This document shows, piece by piece, positions 39,501 to 54,500 of a stretch of 64,000 nucleotides of DNA (its first letter is position 1; each line of letters opens with the position of its first letter). This DNA is from Prostheceraeus crozeri. Lineage: Eukaryota > Platyhelminthes > Polycladida > Euryleptidae. The position numbers were made by a program, and so were the translations under genes. The notes beneath the pieces are model-generated. The model saw only the letters and a program-made list of their open reading frames with translations, was not told the DNA's origin and made no database searches. The stretch is from assembly GCA_907163375.1 (NCBI GenBank), contig CAJQUW010003643.1, forward strand, positions 62,001 through 126,000, written 5' to 3'.

Positions 39501-42500
39501 AAAAATTGTTTTCACTCCTCAAATCCTCAAAAATTCCTCAAATATAGCTGAACTAAGAGAAATTCCTCAAATGTGACACATTTTAGACTAAATGTCGGAC
39601 AATGTATTGTTTTTTTTAGCGAATGGTGATTATCTGTAAACTTCCAATCAAGAGGCTAAGATAGAATCCTATAACATGTATCCTACACCCTGACTGCTAA
39701 ACATGAATCAATCATGATTTATCATTTGATTTTGTTTCACGTCGTTTTAATTTCTGGAAGCTACAGGGTTGCAAATGTTCAGGTTCGTCCGAACTTATTT
39801 TGCTATGCAGAGAAGTTGTCTGAAGTTATTGTCTGCCGAACTCCTTAGTGCAACACTTTCACGTATTTAATGAGTGAAACACTGCGATCAACATACCGAA
39901 ATTGTATATTGAACACTACAAGCAATTTTTTTCTTCAAACTTCATAATTTTGCGTAGAATTCCAACAGTAAAATACTTATTCAATTATTTTCATTAATTA
40001 TCTGAACCGGTTTCACAGCCTTCATTATATGTTTCTGCGACTATATGGCTGCCCAATGCATGCCTGTACTTCTTAAAGAACTTAAACTATCGATCCTCTA
40101 TATCCATTATGTGATAACGTATAGGTATCCCAGCCCATTTGGATTTCAGTGCTCTTATCAACTGAAGCTTTTGTTTCACTCATTCTCTTCCATTTTATTT
40201 CCGCTGAACATGAACACATGCGACGGGGTAAAGCGGATGGTCTCCAAATTTAGTGTCTATCTGCCTCCTGGTCACTAGCGTGCGGAGGTTGGAGGCTTAT
40301 GAGGCTCTGCTATCCCATGAGTCTGCTTGCAGCTACATTTTTCAGGGTCTGACGACCGACATTTATCCTGGATGAGTTATCCACTCAAAGATCATTTTCA
40401 TAATTTGCTGAACACAGCTTGGTGTGAAAGTAATGCACAGATTGTTTATCGTTGTATGCGAACTTGGATTAATTAAGACATTCATCAAACCACATATTAC
40501 TGGGTTGGCAGATTTTCAACCTGGGTATACTGCAAGATGTGGATGTCAATATCTCTGCGGAACTTCATACGAATAGAGGTGATAATCTTTCACTCTTTGC
40601 TTAGATTATACCAACAACTTAGCTGGCAAGCCTGTTCCTAACAGTTTTTTTGTGTCGTATGAGAGAATTCATGTTCATTTGAATGTAGATCGGAGCGATA
40701 TGATCAAAGCGCTAACAGATAAACAAGAGCCACCACAACTTGTGCAGTATAAAGTAATATTAATAAATTAGTGTATAATGTAGCGTATCCTTCATAATAA
40801 ATTACTGACTTTTTTTAACCACAAGCATTTCGTCAACGATTTTAAGCTTTCTATGCTTATGGGTTGCTCTCCTCCCAAATTTGTCTAAAATCCGTAAAAA
40901 GTAATCGTCACAAAGCCCCAGATGCATGTAGTTGAGGATATTTCCTACATTAAAAAAATTCAGTATACAAATCTGACAAGCATCATTGAATTGGAGACGA
41001 CAGCGTGAAGCACAGCGATATCAGCAGCTTGATCTGACATCCTCTGTTCGACACATTCTAAGCAGCTAGTACTTGAAGTAACAAATTAATTTCTCAACAA
41101 CGCGGGAAGTGATTATGACCATGCCAATATCCTTTTGTAATACATATAACTTCAAAAAGTGTGGTGGAGTGTTGTCAACTCTGGGGTTACTTTTACTTAC
41201 CTTCTTCATGACTTTTTTCATGAAGTTTGGCCCAAAATCCCTGTTAAAATTTGGAGTTTTTCTTGCAATTATTATATCAGGCTCCGTTTATATTCCTCAA
41301 ATTTTTCAAAAAAAATCCTCAATTTTTCTAATAGGCTAATCACAGGCCTGGTCACGATCTATGCAATTCACTGATTCTAGTTCAATATCTATGCATATTG
41401 GACATTGGCGTTTGTTGACCACCTAAGACGGTGGTAGAATAACGGCGGAAGGTGAATTCGTTGATTATATTGTCTCTCTTCTTCCGACGAGGAAATTTAC
41501 AAGCACCGGCACTGATACTCATTTTCCGGTCAGAAAATAAGAGAAGGGAGAAAAAGAAAAAAATGACGCTGGGCCTGATATATTATAATCAATGCGGTCC
41601 TTCCTTACCAGCACTGAATTTGTCTATAAACTGTACAAGCGAAATTCTCTTTCGATCCTATTAAATGAAGCTCATTCTTATTTCATTCATAAATTGTTTC
41701 ATACCGCACTTTTCTTTTCCAGAGTCGATGATTGGAAGATGAAGTATGCACAGTTAGAGGATGAATTTCGACTAGCGTTGCGTATTGAAGCTGCACGATT
41801 TGATGATGTAAGTAGTCCTCAGCTATTAAAAGACTTACTGAATGTCATTGGCATGAAATTGGTGTTTCGATCGGAGCTTGACGTCTAGGTTTCCATTGAA
41901 TACATTTTGCAATTATTTGGGCCAGACGCGTAGCCAGGATGTTCATTCGGGGGGGGGGGAGGATGAATTTCCAGATATTATCCCTTATGTTAAATTGCTA
42001 AAATTCAGCCTGCAGTCTTCCGATGTTGTTGCACGATTGCGAGGCCTCCATTTGCGCCCGCTGTGGCAACAACAATTTTTCTGAATCAGTTTTTGTTGAC
42101 GTATTTAGTACATTTTAATTGTTTTTTGTATTATTCATTCAATTATCCTCAAGTCCTTATTTTCTTTCATCTTTTTCATGCATTTATTCCTTACTTTTTT
42201 TGGTGAAAGTTCGTTTAAATTCAAAAGATATCCGGTTATTTCATCTTTATGACTATATCTTTCTAATTAATATGAGGGATGAATTCTACGCTACAGTTGG
42301 CTTTGTGGTGTATCGGTAGCGACAGAAAAGATTCACTGAAATAATTATCCTGCACTCAAAATGTTAGTGGGTTTGTTACATATTAATCGAGAAAATTGAC
42401 CTTATTCTCAACAAAAAAATTTAAATAATCAAATTTTGATACAAATGTTAAACTATATACAAATATATGAAACCTGTGTTTCGATCGGAGCTTGACGTCT

Positions 42501-45500
42501 AGGTTTCCATTGAGTGTATTTTGCAATTATTGGGGCCAGGCGCGTAGCCGGGATTTTCATTCGGGGAGGAGGGGGTGAGGAGGATGAATTTCCAGATATT
42601 GTCCCTTATGTTACTTTTCTAAAGGAGCAACCTCAGAATTGTGAATTATGCTTAAGTGGTCATTCCTGATACGCTGTCATCAGTGGGTGGTCAACATTTC
42701 GGAAAGTCATGCTAACTGAACGCAAAATTATGACGGTGTCTAAATTGCTGTGTGGTTCTTCAATTATCTAATATGATATAATGTGGAGCAATGATCAATT
42801 ATGAGAAATGTGACCAAAGTCGGAAATTATGGAGTAATAGTAATTCATGTGCAAAATTTTCAGCTGTCGGAGAAGTTTGACAAAGTGTCACGGGATGGAG
42901 AGAAATTTCGACATAAAGTGATAGACAGTCGGCGTCGTGATGAGGAGACGAAGGAGATCGTGTCTCAGTTGAATGCTGTAAGTTATTTCACACAGCGGTT
43001 CGGGAGTCTCTGATTATTCCTTGGATGCTTGTGCAGAAATAAATGTATTTTTCTCGACTGTGTCGTTTATTTTTCAGCAAGTCAATAGATGTTTATTTAC
43101 AAAAAAATCGGAAAGTATAAATGTAATTACATTCATGGACAACATGTACAAAACACTTTTCTATGTATACGACCGAAATGAACCATAAAATTCGATTTGA
43201 GGAACTCTACATTTTTTGAAACAATTGCGGTTACAATGTATTTGAGAAGTCACCAAATACATTTATTGAATATTATGAACAAATTACGAAGAGAGACCAC
43301 GAAAGCGCTCACACAATTGTTCCCGTTATGTATTCATAATATTCAATAAATCTATTTGGTCAATTTGGTTGGTCTTGTGGTAGAGTGTTCGCTCAGCGCG
43401 CGGGAGACCTGGGTTCAAATCTAGGCCGGGTCAAACCTAAGACTTTTAAAATAGGTGCACTCTGCAACTTAGTTCAGTTTTAGCTTGTATGTAAAAAAGC
43501 GATACAAACTAAAATTGATAATGTGTTCTTTTAGAGGGTGTACCACTGCTTATCAGTGTAGACGCTTGACAGCGCTGTGAGGAATACCGTATTTCTTTGA
43601 ATAAGAGACGCGTATCTTATTTTTTCAGATCCCTGATTGATGCGTCTCTTATTCAGGGGCGTCTCTTATTCAAGGGCGTCTCTTATTAATTTTTTTCCTC
43701 TCACGGATGCGTCTCTTATTCGAGGCCGTCCCTTATTCAAGGGCGTCTCATATTCAAAGAAATACGGTACTTTTCGACTATTGCAATACTGAAACAAAAA
43801 CTGTGGTGCTGGTTACGTGACTTTTCATCGTCCTGTTTGAAGACAACTTGCCGAAGATCCGACTTTATGTTATTCAATGTACAACGCTTCTTTATAAGCA
43901 TCTATCATAAGGATGTTGTGTGATTCTTTTCAGAATGAACACTGTACTTACGTCAAGTTCAGTATGTCATTACCCTTGTAGATGGTCAAAGAAAAAGAAG
44001 TGGCGATGCGAGAATTTATGAGGTCACGACAAGAAAAGGAATTGGAAAATAAAGTGAGGAATATATTTTTTAATATTGTAATGTAATGTATTCTTAAAGT
44101 AAGGAAGAATACTTTAATGCGGCGTAAAAGAAGTCACATGCTTCTTCAGATGTTTGATGCGGAAGTAAGAGGTAGAATGCGGCTGCGGTGGACCTTTGCA
44201 TTGCTATGATCCTTACATGCATTGCCAAATTTGCCATATACTTTTTAGAATTTTTGAAAATCATACGAACAAAGATTTTGTAAGCCTTTGCTCCCCGAAA
44301 GCTGGCTATGACAACCGAAATAATGGGTGAATAAAAATAGAATAATAGTTAATGACATCAGCTTTGGCTCTCATTTTATCATCATTTGAAGTAACATTTA
44401 ACTGCAATTGTGTGTCATTGTCTGTATTCTTACTTGATTTCTTTATTAGTGCTGACGTCATCGCCGCATCTCAGAAATTATGTTGATTTATAGTGGATCT
44501 TTTCGTATATCGTTGGACTAGTGTATATGACTATGACCCGAAACACTCAATTCCATTTGCACCAGGGTTGGAACCGGGAACGGCTGACCGGCCCGGTCGA
44601 CCGGTCCCGGTCGAAAATCGGTCTGTCAATCAGTCGTCAGCAATTATTGAGACTGATCGATCAGACAAGAATTGTAATGTACTGTATACACAATTTGTCT
44701 GAGGCTTACTAAACTTATTTAAAATGTCCCGATAGATGATCCGTGGCATATTTTGAAGATCGACACTAAGATTGCTTAAAAGATATCATCAATATCCAAA
44801 TGTTTCGTGATCTTGTCTACTCACATGTTTGCGCATCTCAAAATCATGTCAGATGAACCTATGTTAACTTAGATTAAAAGTAGGCCTACTATTTTATTTA
44901 AATTGAAATTATTCATTTGTAGACGAAAGCGTATCCGCATCATGCAGAAATAAACTTATCTAAAGCAGGATAAAATGCTATGCGTTCGCCCATTAAGACT
45001 GATCCACATCTTCGCTAATTAAGTGATGATCCACTGACACAGAAGCTAAAATTAAAACACAATTTTTTCTGTAAAATTACATGAGTAAAAATGCGTAGGT
45101 TGCGCTCAATCACATATTGTTGATCTGTTCACCACAATCCATTATTCATTGCTTCTTTTAGAGCGACTAACTTCTCAATGGTCGTAATTCAATCATTAAA
45201 GAAACACATGACACTCGTCGTTTAATAAACAATTTGAAAAAGATGTTTTAGCTCATTTATTTTATCATATTATTTCATTTTAATAAAAATGTTTAAAATT
45301 AAATAATTTCAAAGCCAAATTATCTTTAAAAGATAACCAAGTATTTGAATGAGCAGATTTAATGAATAGAATAGGTGCGTAGCGCATAACGCTTTATGAA
45401 AAATACTGAAAAACTGAATGACATCAGAAATTTCAAAAAGGTCGATAACCAGGACCTTCAAATTATAAAACGAAGGAGAAGAACCCTTTGTTGCATCAGT

Positions 45501-48500
45501 TTGAATGACAAATTGTAAATTCATAAAAAACGATCATAGCCACCCGGTTGGGTTTTAAAAAATTCCTGACCGGTTCCAACCCTGATTTGCGCACTCTCGA
45601 AACAGTCATATTCACCTGTGCCTTCCTCATTTCAATTATTCCGTTTTGCATTATGCAGAACCTTTTGATCTTGCATTTATCAATACACTAGGAGGGTGAT
45701 GCGATGTTATTAAAGTTTGATAATACGATAGGTTGTGAAAATATCATCTCGCTTAAAGCTTCATTGATATGACTTTCTTTGGCGATCACTAATAGTGTAA
45801 TGAATTAACTGAGATATCAAAAATTACCAGAGTTAGCTTGCAGGAGTCCAATATCACACATCATCGTTTCATCTCAGCTATCCTAGTATCAAATCCTTGA
45901 TCACATGCCGCCTAGTTCTGGTTGTCCCACTGTTGGCCTAGCTATCACAGATGTTAATATCACATTTTCTATACTGTGGATTTATGCTGTTATTTTTTTT
46001 ATTACTTTCTTTGCCTTTTCCAAACTTTTTAATCTGCTATTTCACTTTTCTTACTACACATGAAATTAAATCATTCTTCATGTATATTCCGAAATGAGAA
46101 AAGTATAAATTTATCAGAGGTTGTACTTTTATTATCATTAAAGTAAGGTGCTGCTTTTTTTACACTACCTTGCTTCAGGCACCAGCAGCTGAGCCAATTT
46201 TGTACAAGCCCATTTGAATCAGGCATACACTCCTTCCAGTTGTTCAGGACTGTGGAGAGGAGAACAAGGACTGCTCGAAGTAATGCGTAGCTATCTGAGG
46301 TATCGAGAAGCGCAGCATGAGGTATAATCTTCAAAAAAGGCCAGTCGAGAAATTTCTGGTTTAGTGAATTCAGACAATTAGTTTCACGGAATAGTGAGGA
46401 TAGTCCGAATAGGACGAATCGCCGCTCAACACGTGTCATAAGACCGTCATTTACATTTTCACATTTCTAAAGAAAATTTTACTGTATCACAAAATCAGGT
46501 ACCTTAACATAGTAATTGATGCTTTACAGGTAGGTTATATCAACGGACACGTCAGGATGCAAGTAATCTGCTTTTATGCCACTTAGTATTGGCTTTAATA
46601 TAGTTGCTGCCCAACTTACCAGATTTGCTGGAAGTTCTTCCAATGCATCTGCTTTCATGTCTAGAGCTATAATCATTTTCAATGTTCTCAAGAAGTGGAG
46701 TCATCAAGTTAATCCATTAGTGAATTCTGCTTCAAATCCTCCTCATAACGTTCTTGTGTACAAGCTTGGTCACCTCGTCAAATCCCTTTCAACATAGTAA
46801 TGTATGATTGACCTCTTGTTATCCTTATATTGTAAAATGAACACATTTAGTTTAAATTTTGTCTTAAGCTTTGCTTCTTCATAATCGTGTCCTGGTCTAA
46901 CTGGTCATGCAAAAATGGTCGTGTGTTTTAGGCAGTCGGCTTTGGCATCATCATAATATCGTAAATATAGCAATTGCATTTTATCAAGGTATTCTTGATC
47001 TGTTCACTACTGTGCGTTCGTTCAAAAGAAATCCATTGTCTTTTTCCTCTAGTAATTTGAGTAGAATGACATACCGTTGATATGTGATATTCCTCATTGT
47101 AGGAGAGAATTGCAAATTTAGAAGCGAATGTGGATGAAGCCCGACGTCGATTGGAGCTAATGGAACAGTTGCGACAGGTCTGCGTTTGGTGTGATGGTTA
47201 GTTGATATCGAAAATTGACGGCATCTTCAATTTCTCTTCTTTCAGGAAAACAAAAAATTGAGAGGACAGACGCACGCGCAGGAATCCATCATCGAAGGAC
47301 TACGATCTGAACGACAACTTTGGGGAGAGGAGCTGGCTCATCAAGGTATATGACAATGCATGCCCTCACGTCGTAGAAAGCTAACCATTTTTAACCAAAC
47401 TGAATAGAGACTCCGGCATAAATCTTTCGCATTCTTTTTTATCTTCAGAATTGTCAATTCGAACTGTAGTCATCGATAAAATTGAGGACTTCGTAAATTT
47501 TTGTAATATTGATGATTTCGGAAATTAGAGTCCGCTGCCTTTTCTTGAGTATATCCCTCATTTTTAACTACATTTATTACCCTTGTACCTGTATACCGGT
47601 AAATACTTATACGAGAGCTATAGACTTACTTACTTGCTTGCATACACGGCACACATAGTTAATCGTCTGATTTTTTTAATGCTTTCTGTCGGGGACTTGC
47701 GAAACTTCAAGATTTGATTCAATTCCAATAAATTTCTGATCGGCTCAATTGAGCTGGCAAAAAAAATGCCACACTATGTTTTCTTTTAACTTTTGCTCTT
47801 TGCTTGTGATGTTGTAATAATGATGTCCTTATGGTGTATGATTTTCACTGAAACTGGTTGAAGACATCGGTTGCTAACGAAGCAGCTAGTGTGTGTTGCA
47901 TGTTATTCAGGTGCTCGCCTTCATTAAAACATACCCGAGAACCTGCAAAATCATGTCCCAAGCCTGGAGATCATGACCCCAAGCACTGGCTAACCCAAGT
48001 TCATGCAATAGTTATACTGTATAAGAATAATAGTAATATTGTAGTACGAAAATCATTTTGTAAGCTTTGAATAGTGCGTGCGTGTACTGTATCTTAATGG
48101 TCAGGAACTCCGAAATCTACATGCTCCGTATTATAATCGTAATAACGCATAGCTACTATATCAGAAGTTATAGGCATTATTTCCTAGTTCTAAAGTACTT
48201 GTTCAATATTAAGATTGAAGTGGTAGAAACTGGTGATCTTTGCTTTGTGAAAAATCGTGCTTTGCCGGTCTCTGGATTTAAGTTGATGTATGATAGATAT
48301 TTTTAAGTTTCTTGTCCTGATGGGATCAGAGAGACTTTTCTAAAAGATGAGATAAAACTGGAGTGTTTCAGAAGCTGAAGTGAGTAGGTCTGCAATACCA
48401 GTAGGATCGCAATTTTCCGTTTTTTGCGATGTTAGTCTAATGTAAATATTTCAAATTTATGCATTCAGACCCCGGGTTTTCACGATTTTCCGTTTTTTTT

Positions 48501-51500
48501 CTTGGCTGAATTGCGATCCCTGAGTAGGCCTATCATACAGTGTAAATTGTGCAGTCCTTCCCTAAGACATAAATTTAAAATATCTTACTGATCAAGTTAT
48601 GTAGATTTAGGTTATTTGCTTATGTCATGAAGAAATTAAGTTATACAGTGTCCGCAAAAAGTATAAAGCGCACAACTCCAGTACCGTGCTTCCGTGATAA
48701 TAAAAGGATGAAATCGAAAAAATAAAATCAGAGGTTTTTATTATTTCTGATTTTTTTAGGAATCCGATTGTAGGAAGTTGAAACGAGATTTGTAAAGTGG
48801 ACAATCACCGACATAGTCATGGTGTGTTGGAACTGGAAGTATATTCACATATGCATTTCTAAAACTTGGTGGAAGTTGGAAGACTCAAAAGGTTGACAAG
48901 AACTCTTTAGGCGAAATGTTTTCACTTCTTAGTACAGTCAGGGACTTACTCATAGATAAATTTGATTAGGAACAAAATCCCTTCATGCAACCATTGTCTG
49001 AGATCTGCCTTTACTAACGATATTAATTTAAGTTCAGTGTTGTCACATGGGCGTGAATTTAGCGCATGGCGAAAATTTGACGATTTTCTTTTGATATTCT
49101 TTTGATTTTAAAATTTAATGTCAAAAAAGTAATGCTTAAACTGGGTGTGAATGTTTGACTTAAGTGTTGACTGAATGTTTGGTCGGGCGCTTGTGGCAGC
49201 ACTGGTTAAGATGGAATCGGATCGCTACTTAATTGATGGAACCGTGATTTTTTCGGTAAATTATGTGTAATTATTTAGCATATTTTAGTGTACAAAATTT
49301 CAAGGCTTCTTGTCTTGTTTCAATGGTTGGATTCCTGCAAACTTACAGGCGTTTTAAACTTGGGTTATATCCTTTATGTTCTATACTTGGTTTCTCAGAT
49401 AAAAATTACAACCGTTTGTCTGGAAAGTGTGGTAGGACTAATGTGAAAGATCATGAGTGGTACGCGAATTGTGCGTACATTATTTTCATCAGATAGATGT
49501 ATACTCTGACTGTATACTAAAGTATATGAGTGCATGTAGGTAGCTTTGAAGATAAATTTTGAAAATACATTATAGCTTCAACCATATTAATATCACATCT
49601 GAAGAATTATTCTTGCTCGTTCATGGTTTTGTATGAACATTTAGATATTTTGTAATTATTGATGTATTCGATAGAGATTTAATCCTCGGACATATACTCA
49701 TTGTTTTAAAATTGTTTCCATAATTTGCCTTAATGCTTTATATTGATGTCGACTGTCCATCATTCGTTTTATTGTTTAGAAACCGAAACGAGCTCTAAAA
49801 CATTGGATTTCTCTTTGTCTAAATCTCATTCCTGGTCGTTGCTTATATTGAGTGCTTCTTAATTAATGACTGTCGCATACTTTCTCTCTGAAATTGCTCT
49901 GATTATTTGTTTAGCTCACACAATCGTCAGTATTTCGATATTTCGCCTTGCATTCCTTCCTTGAGAATATTGAAATTGTGGAATGCCCAAGTGAAAGATA
50001 GGTAATGTCATCCGTGGTAATTATAAGTAGTCAACGAAAACACGAATAGAAACGAATATCATATTATAACACTTAGATATTATTGCTTCTAGTTTATCAC
50101 GTAATAACTCATCTAAATTCCTTATGATATCTTATTGCCCTCCCGTACAGAAATAAGTCCGTATGAATCATAGTATGAAAAGGTATGAAAAATAGTATGA
50201 CAACGCATACGTATGTAATAACATACTGTGAAACATAGTATGTACAAGTATGAATAATGCATACGTGTGTATAAACATACTATGAAACATACTGTAGTAT
50301 GCATAAATATGAATCGCGCATACGTATGTATTAACATACTATGAAACATAGTATGCATAAATATGAATAGCGCATACGTATGTCTTGACATTCTATAAAA
50401 CATACTATGAATAAAAATGTATTACGCATATGTATGCATTATCATAGTATGAAACATAGTATGCATAAGTATGAATTTCGCATACGTATGTATTAACATA
50501 CTGTGAAACATAGTCATAATTGATTATTTAAATTCATACCGTACACACACATACTACATGTTATTGTGCAGGAGTAATCTATGTTCGGTAGCGACAATTT
50601 TTTCTACTATGATGTTTGATGCGTAACCCGAATTTTGTACCCATGCTGAATGATGCTGGTGATTATCAGTCATCTATACAGAATTAATGAGTGATATGAA
50701 ATATAACTTTCGTTGAATATGTTTCATAATGTTCATAATGTTGCTGTTCAACTTTCTGATGAATGACGTACCCATTTTTATCTCAGGTCATTGGAAATAA
50801 TTATCTTTCATTTAATTATCTTTGTCTAGTATTAAATAACTATTTTGCTATCATATAATGACATTATTTGCAGATAACGAATTCGTCAATAGTTCTGATT
50901 CTTGTGATAATGAAATTCTTTCATACATATGTATATATTGTTCATGCTTTTCAGATACTTTATACAAAACGTCTTTGCTACAAGCTGAAAATTTCATATG
51001 AGACGATTTTATCAAACACGTATGGTACTTAATGCATACAATTCTGAAATATTACTCATTGTTTTCCTATGATTATTAATGCAATAATGATATTTATGGA
51101 GCTTCCACAGTATCTCCACAATATTTCAACGTGTTTTGAAAATGATAGTGAAAACCTACTGATGATGCCCAACACATCGATTTTGTTTTATTTTTAATGC
51201 ATAAATGATTCATTTATGTATATTTAGTCTAACCGTCTATCGTAGTCTAATCGAGTTGGATCCTTCTCATCTCATAATTGCATGACCTACATGCATTTTT
51301 TTACATATCATGATGATATCATAAGAATTTGATTAACGATTACCATGCATATAAGAGCAGGTATTATTCTTGTTTAAACGAAATAATAACGTGTCTTGTA
51401 GCTTTCTTTTGCTCAAAGAATTAGTTATTCAACGAGTTTACTTTTGAAAAGTCTCATGTGTATTGTGGATCTCAACAATGTCAGTAAAAATTTGAAAGTC

Positions 51501-54500
51501 CATTTTTGAGTAATCTAAAAGTTAAATATGAAAGTGTTACTAATATAATTTCCTTGAGTTGCCATTGATTAAGCGCTATTTTGAACACCAACACATTTAA
51601 GATAATAAATTCTATCAAACATGATTCATGAAAGTAATAAAAGCTAATTCAATTAGTTTCGAAAAATATTGTTGATATTTATTTTGATTATTTATCTTTC
51701 CTATTATTGCTTGAGAAATTGCCACCTTATCAGAAACGTGTACAATTCTTTTATTAGTGTGTCATTGTATCTGAAGTTTTCCATCATGCCCATCAGGGTT
51801 GTCCAGTCTAACTCAGAAGGCCCCTGGTTCCTTTCACTTCTCTAATAATAAGCATTAGTTTATTTCCATTGAAAGCATAAATGAACTTGCATGAACGTCA
51901 AAACAATAAACTTCACACTGTCTTGACGTGGGAGCATTATTATTAGCTGCTTGCATTACAGGTAACGGTAACGGATTCTTTTAAGATTGTTTATGCTAGT
52001 GAATGCTAACGAGTTGCTTCACTTTCTTTTTTTTATCTTCTGCTTAAGAGTTTATGATACCGTCCTCTTCACTCGAACTTTGATTTTAAAAAATCATACA
52101 AAAACGTTTATCTTTGATCAAATGGGTACGTCGTTCGTGTGTTATAACAAATGAATGCCATATATGTGATTTTAACGTATGAGAAATTGTAATTATTTTG
52201 ATCTTAAAATGATGCTAATAGCTGTCTCCCTCATGATATGTTCTCTATCTAAATCAGTTGACTTGCTACATTTGACATGTTACCGGAGAGACAAGGTGCT
52301 TTTGACTTTGTTCCCTTTCAGATTAAAATACGACATATTGAATACAGAATGCATGTTATTATTCATATGATAAGTGGTGCATATAATAATGAATTCATGC
52401 TGTTATAGAATATATGTACAACATCAAAACATATGTGCTTATGTATGATATTCCTTCGTACGATATACTGCTGTATGCATATATGTTGCATTTTTATGTC
52501 AGGAACATACTCTGAAAACTCACGTGTGTTTAGGATGAGTATACGTACCTATTTTCATAGTATGTTTCTTTGTATGATTCATGCGTATGGTACGACAACG
52601 CGTTACATGCTCTTAGTACGTCTCATACTATGTTTCGTATGTCTGTTCCATACTATGTTTCACAGCGTGTGCCATATGAGTATGCATACTATTTTCATAA
52701 TATGATTCATACTATGTAAAGTCATACTATGAATCGTACGTATGTTAGGGTATGGCCCGACAGAGCGTTACATGTTCATAGTATGCTTCATACGTCTGTT
52801 CCATACTATGATTCATACTACGTTTTCACAGTGTGTCTGGTGTGAATACGTATATGATTTTTCATGGTATGTTTCATAGCATGATTTTGCTCAGTATGAT
52901 TTAGGGTATGCTTCATACTAAGTTTCATACTATGTTAAGTCATAGTATGAATCATACGTATGCCAGGGTGTGGCCCGACAGAGCGTTACATGTCCATAGT
53001 ATGTTTCATACTATGTTACATACGTCTGTTTCATACGAATGTTTCATATTATGATTCATACCAATTTTTTCTGTACGGGCTTTATATAATGTAAATTTTG
53101 AATCTTGTGCAAGCAAATGCTTTCTCTCTATGCCCGACGGTGATCAGTAAAGATTGAAGTCAATCGTAAAATATGAATTAAATTTACTGTCAACATCAAT
53201 CCACTATCCTGACCGTATTGACTCTTCCTAACCATTAATTTGATGTAATATTGGGTAGATCATATGATGATCGGATAGTTGATCATTTCATGAAATATAA
53301 AAGCTTTGCTCAGTCCAGAATTGGACCAGTTATGTGCCGATTGCATCAAATATCAGTCTGTTAGACTGATTTCGGTTATACAGAAACAGAAAGATTGCCT
53401 TTGCTATCATTGGTCCTGCAGCTGAATCCCATCAAGGATATCATGGAAACTGGCTACCGTCCAATAAGATTTTCATGAAAATGAAGACTGTCTTTTCAAA
53501 TCAGGATAGTTATTTAAACTTCAACCGGTTTCGATTGGAGGACAGTGAGATGGGCCAACATCAATGTGTTCAGCATCTAATTAACAAAACTTTACATATA
53601 GATGAGAACAAGCTATTTATCAAGAAGAAAAAAATCCTGAAATGTTCAAATAACTCCAATGATTGCACCGTATCATCTTCCGACATTAATCCCAGCCAAA
53701 CATCAACATTTTCTTAATGAAATTCAGATATCAGTCGAACTATGGTATCTCCAACAAAAATTAAGCAGCTTTTGGTTTCTAAATTACACGATGCTCCACT
53801 TCTAAGATCAGCAGAATGCGGAATTGTTTCAGGCTGTGGTTCCATACGGTGCAAAACATGTAATATTCTTTCGTCGGATGAATTTATAGCATCGTCAGTT
53901 ACAAATTTATCGCACAACATAATCTGCCAGTAACCCAACCTGCATTACAAAAGACATTGCATACTCTATTCGTTTAATTATTGTAACTTCATTTATATCG
54001 ATGAATCTGGCAGAAGTCTGAGAGAGCGCATGAATGAACAAAGTCGTTTCATTTCACTTCACAGAACACAAGCATAATGAATCTGAGATGAAAATATCCA
54101 TATTAAAAGAACTAAACAGAAAGGAGAATAGTAGAACTCAGGTTCACTTTTATTTTCATGAAATCGTACACGTATATTGAAGTGTCTTCGAACGATCCGT
54201 CTCTTGGACTGTTATTTACTTTAAGAAAAATTCTTTATTAATTCTTTGTAATTCCTATTTATTTTAAGAAAGATTCTGTCCAGTAAGAACATTCGTTATG
54301 AAGGCATCACAACGTGCCAGCACTGTTTATATCTGTCTAGGATTCGTGACGCTAATGGAATTATAGTGAAAGTTGACATATTTAGGGCATCAAAATGCAA
54401 AATCTGAATCCTAATACGTCTCTGTAGCACATTGATCAAATTGGGTAAAAAATTATTCCATGTGGTCTGCAACCGTTAAATGGGATTGTTGCGATTTTTG

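Larger units (their letters stand above)
50142..53079. mobile_element. Unclassified 2.9-kb element with palindromic-repeat ends
   Basis: The extreme ends CCCGTACAGAAA (50142) and TTTCTGTACGGG (ending 53079) are exact inverse copies, separated by 2.94 kb. Each is followed inward by arrays of GTATG/CATAC-type palindromes (50160-50520 and about 52430-53065). The middle 1.9 kb is AT-rich with no transposase. No clear target duplication is seen (left flank TTGCCCT, right flank CTTTATA). The superfamily is unknown. Confidence 0.8.

Noticed and set aside
43367-43440. Functional tRNA gene
   Set aside because: A and B boxes are present, but the acceptor-stem halves do not pair and the sequence runs on into a SINE body.
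50122-50403. 93-residue minus-strand frame rich in His, Met and Tyr
   Set aside because: Lies wholly in the 54-bp palindromic array and is a repeat artefact.
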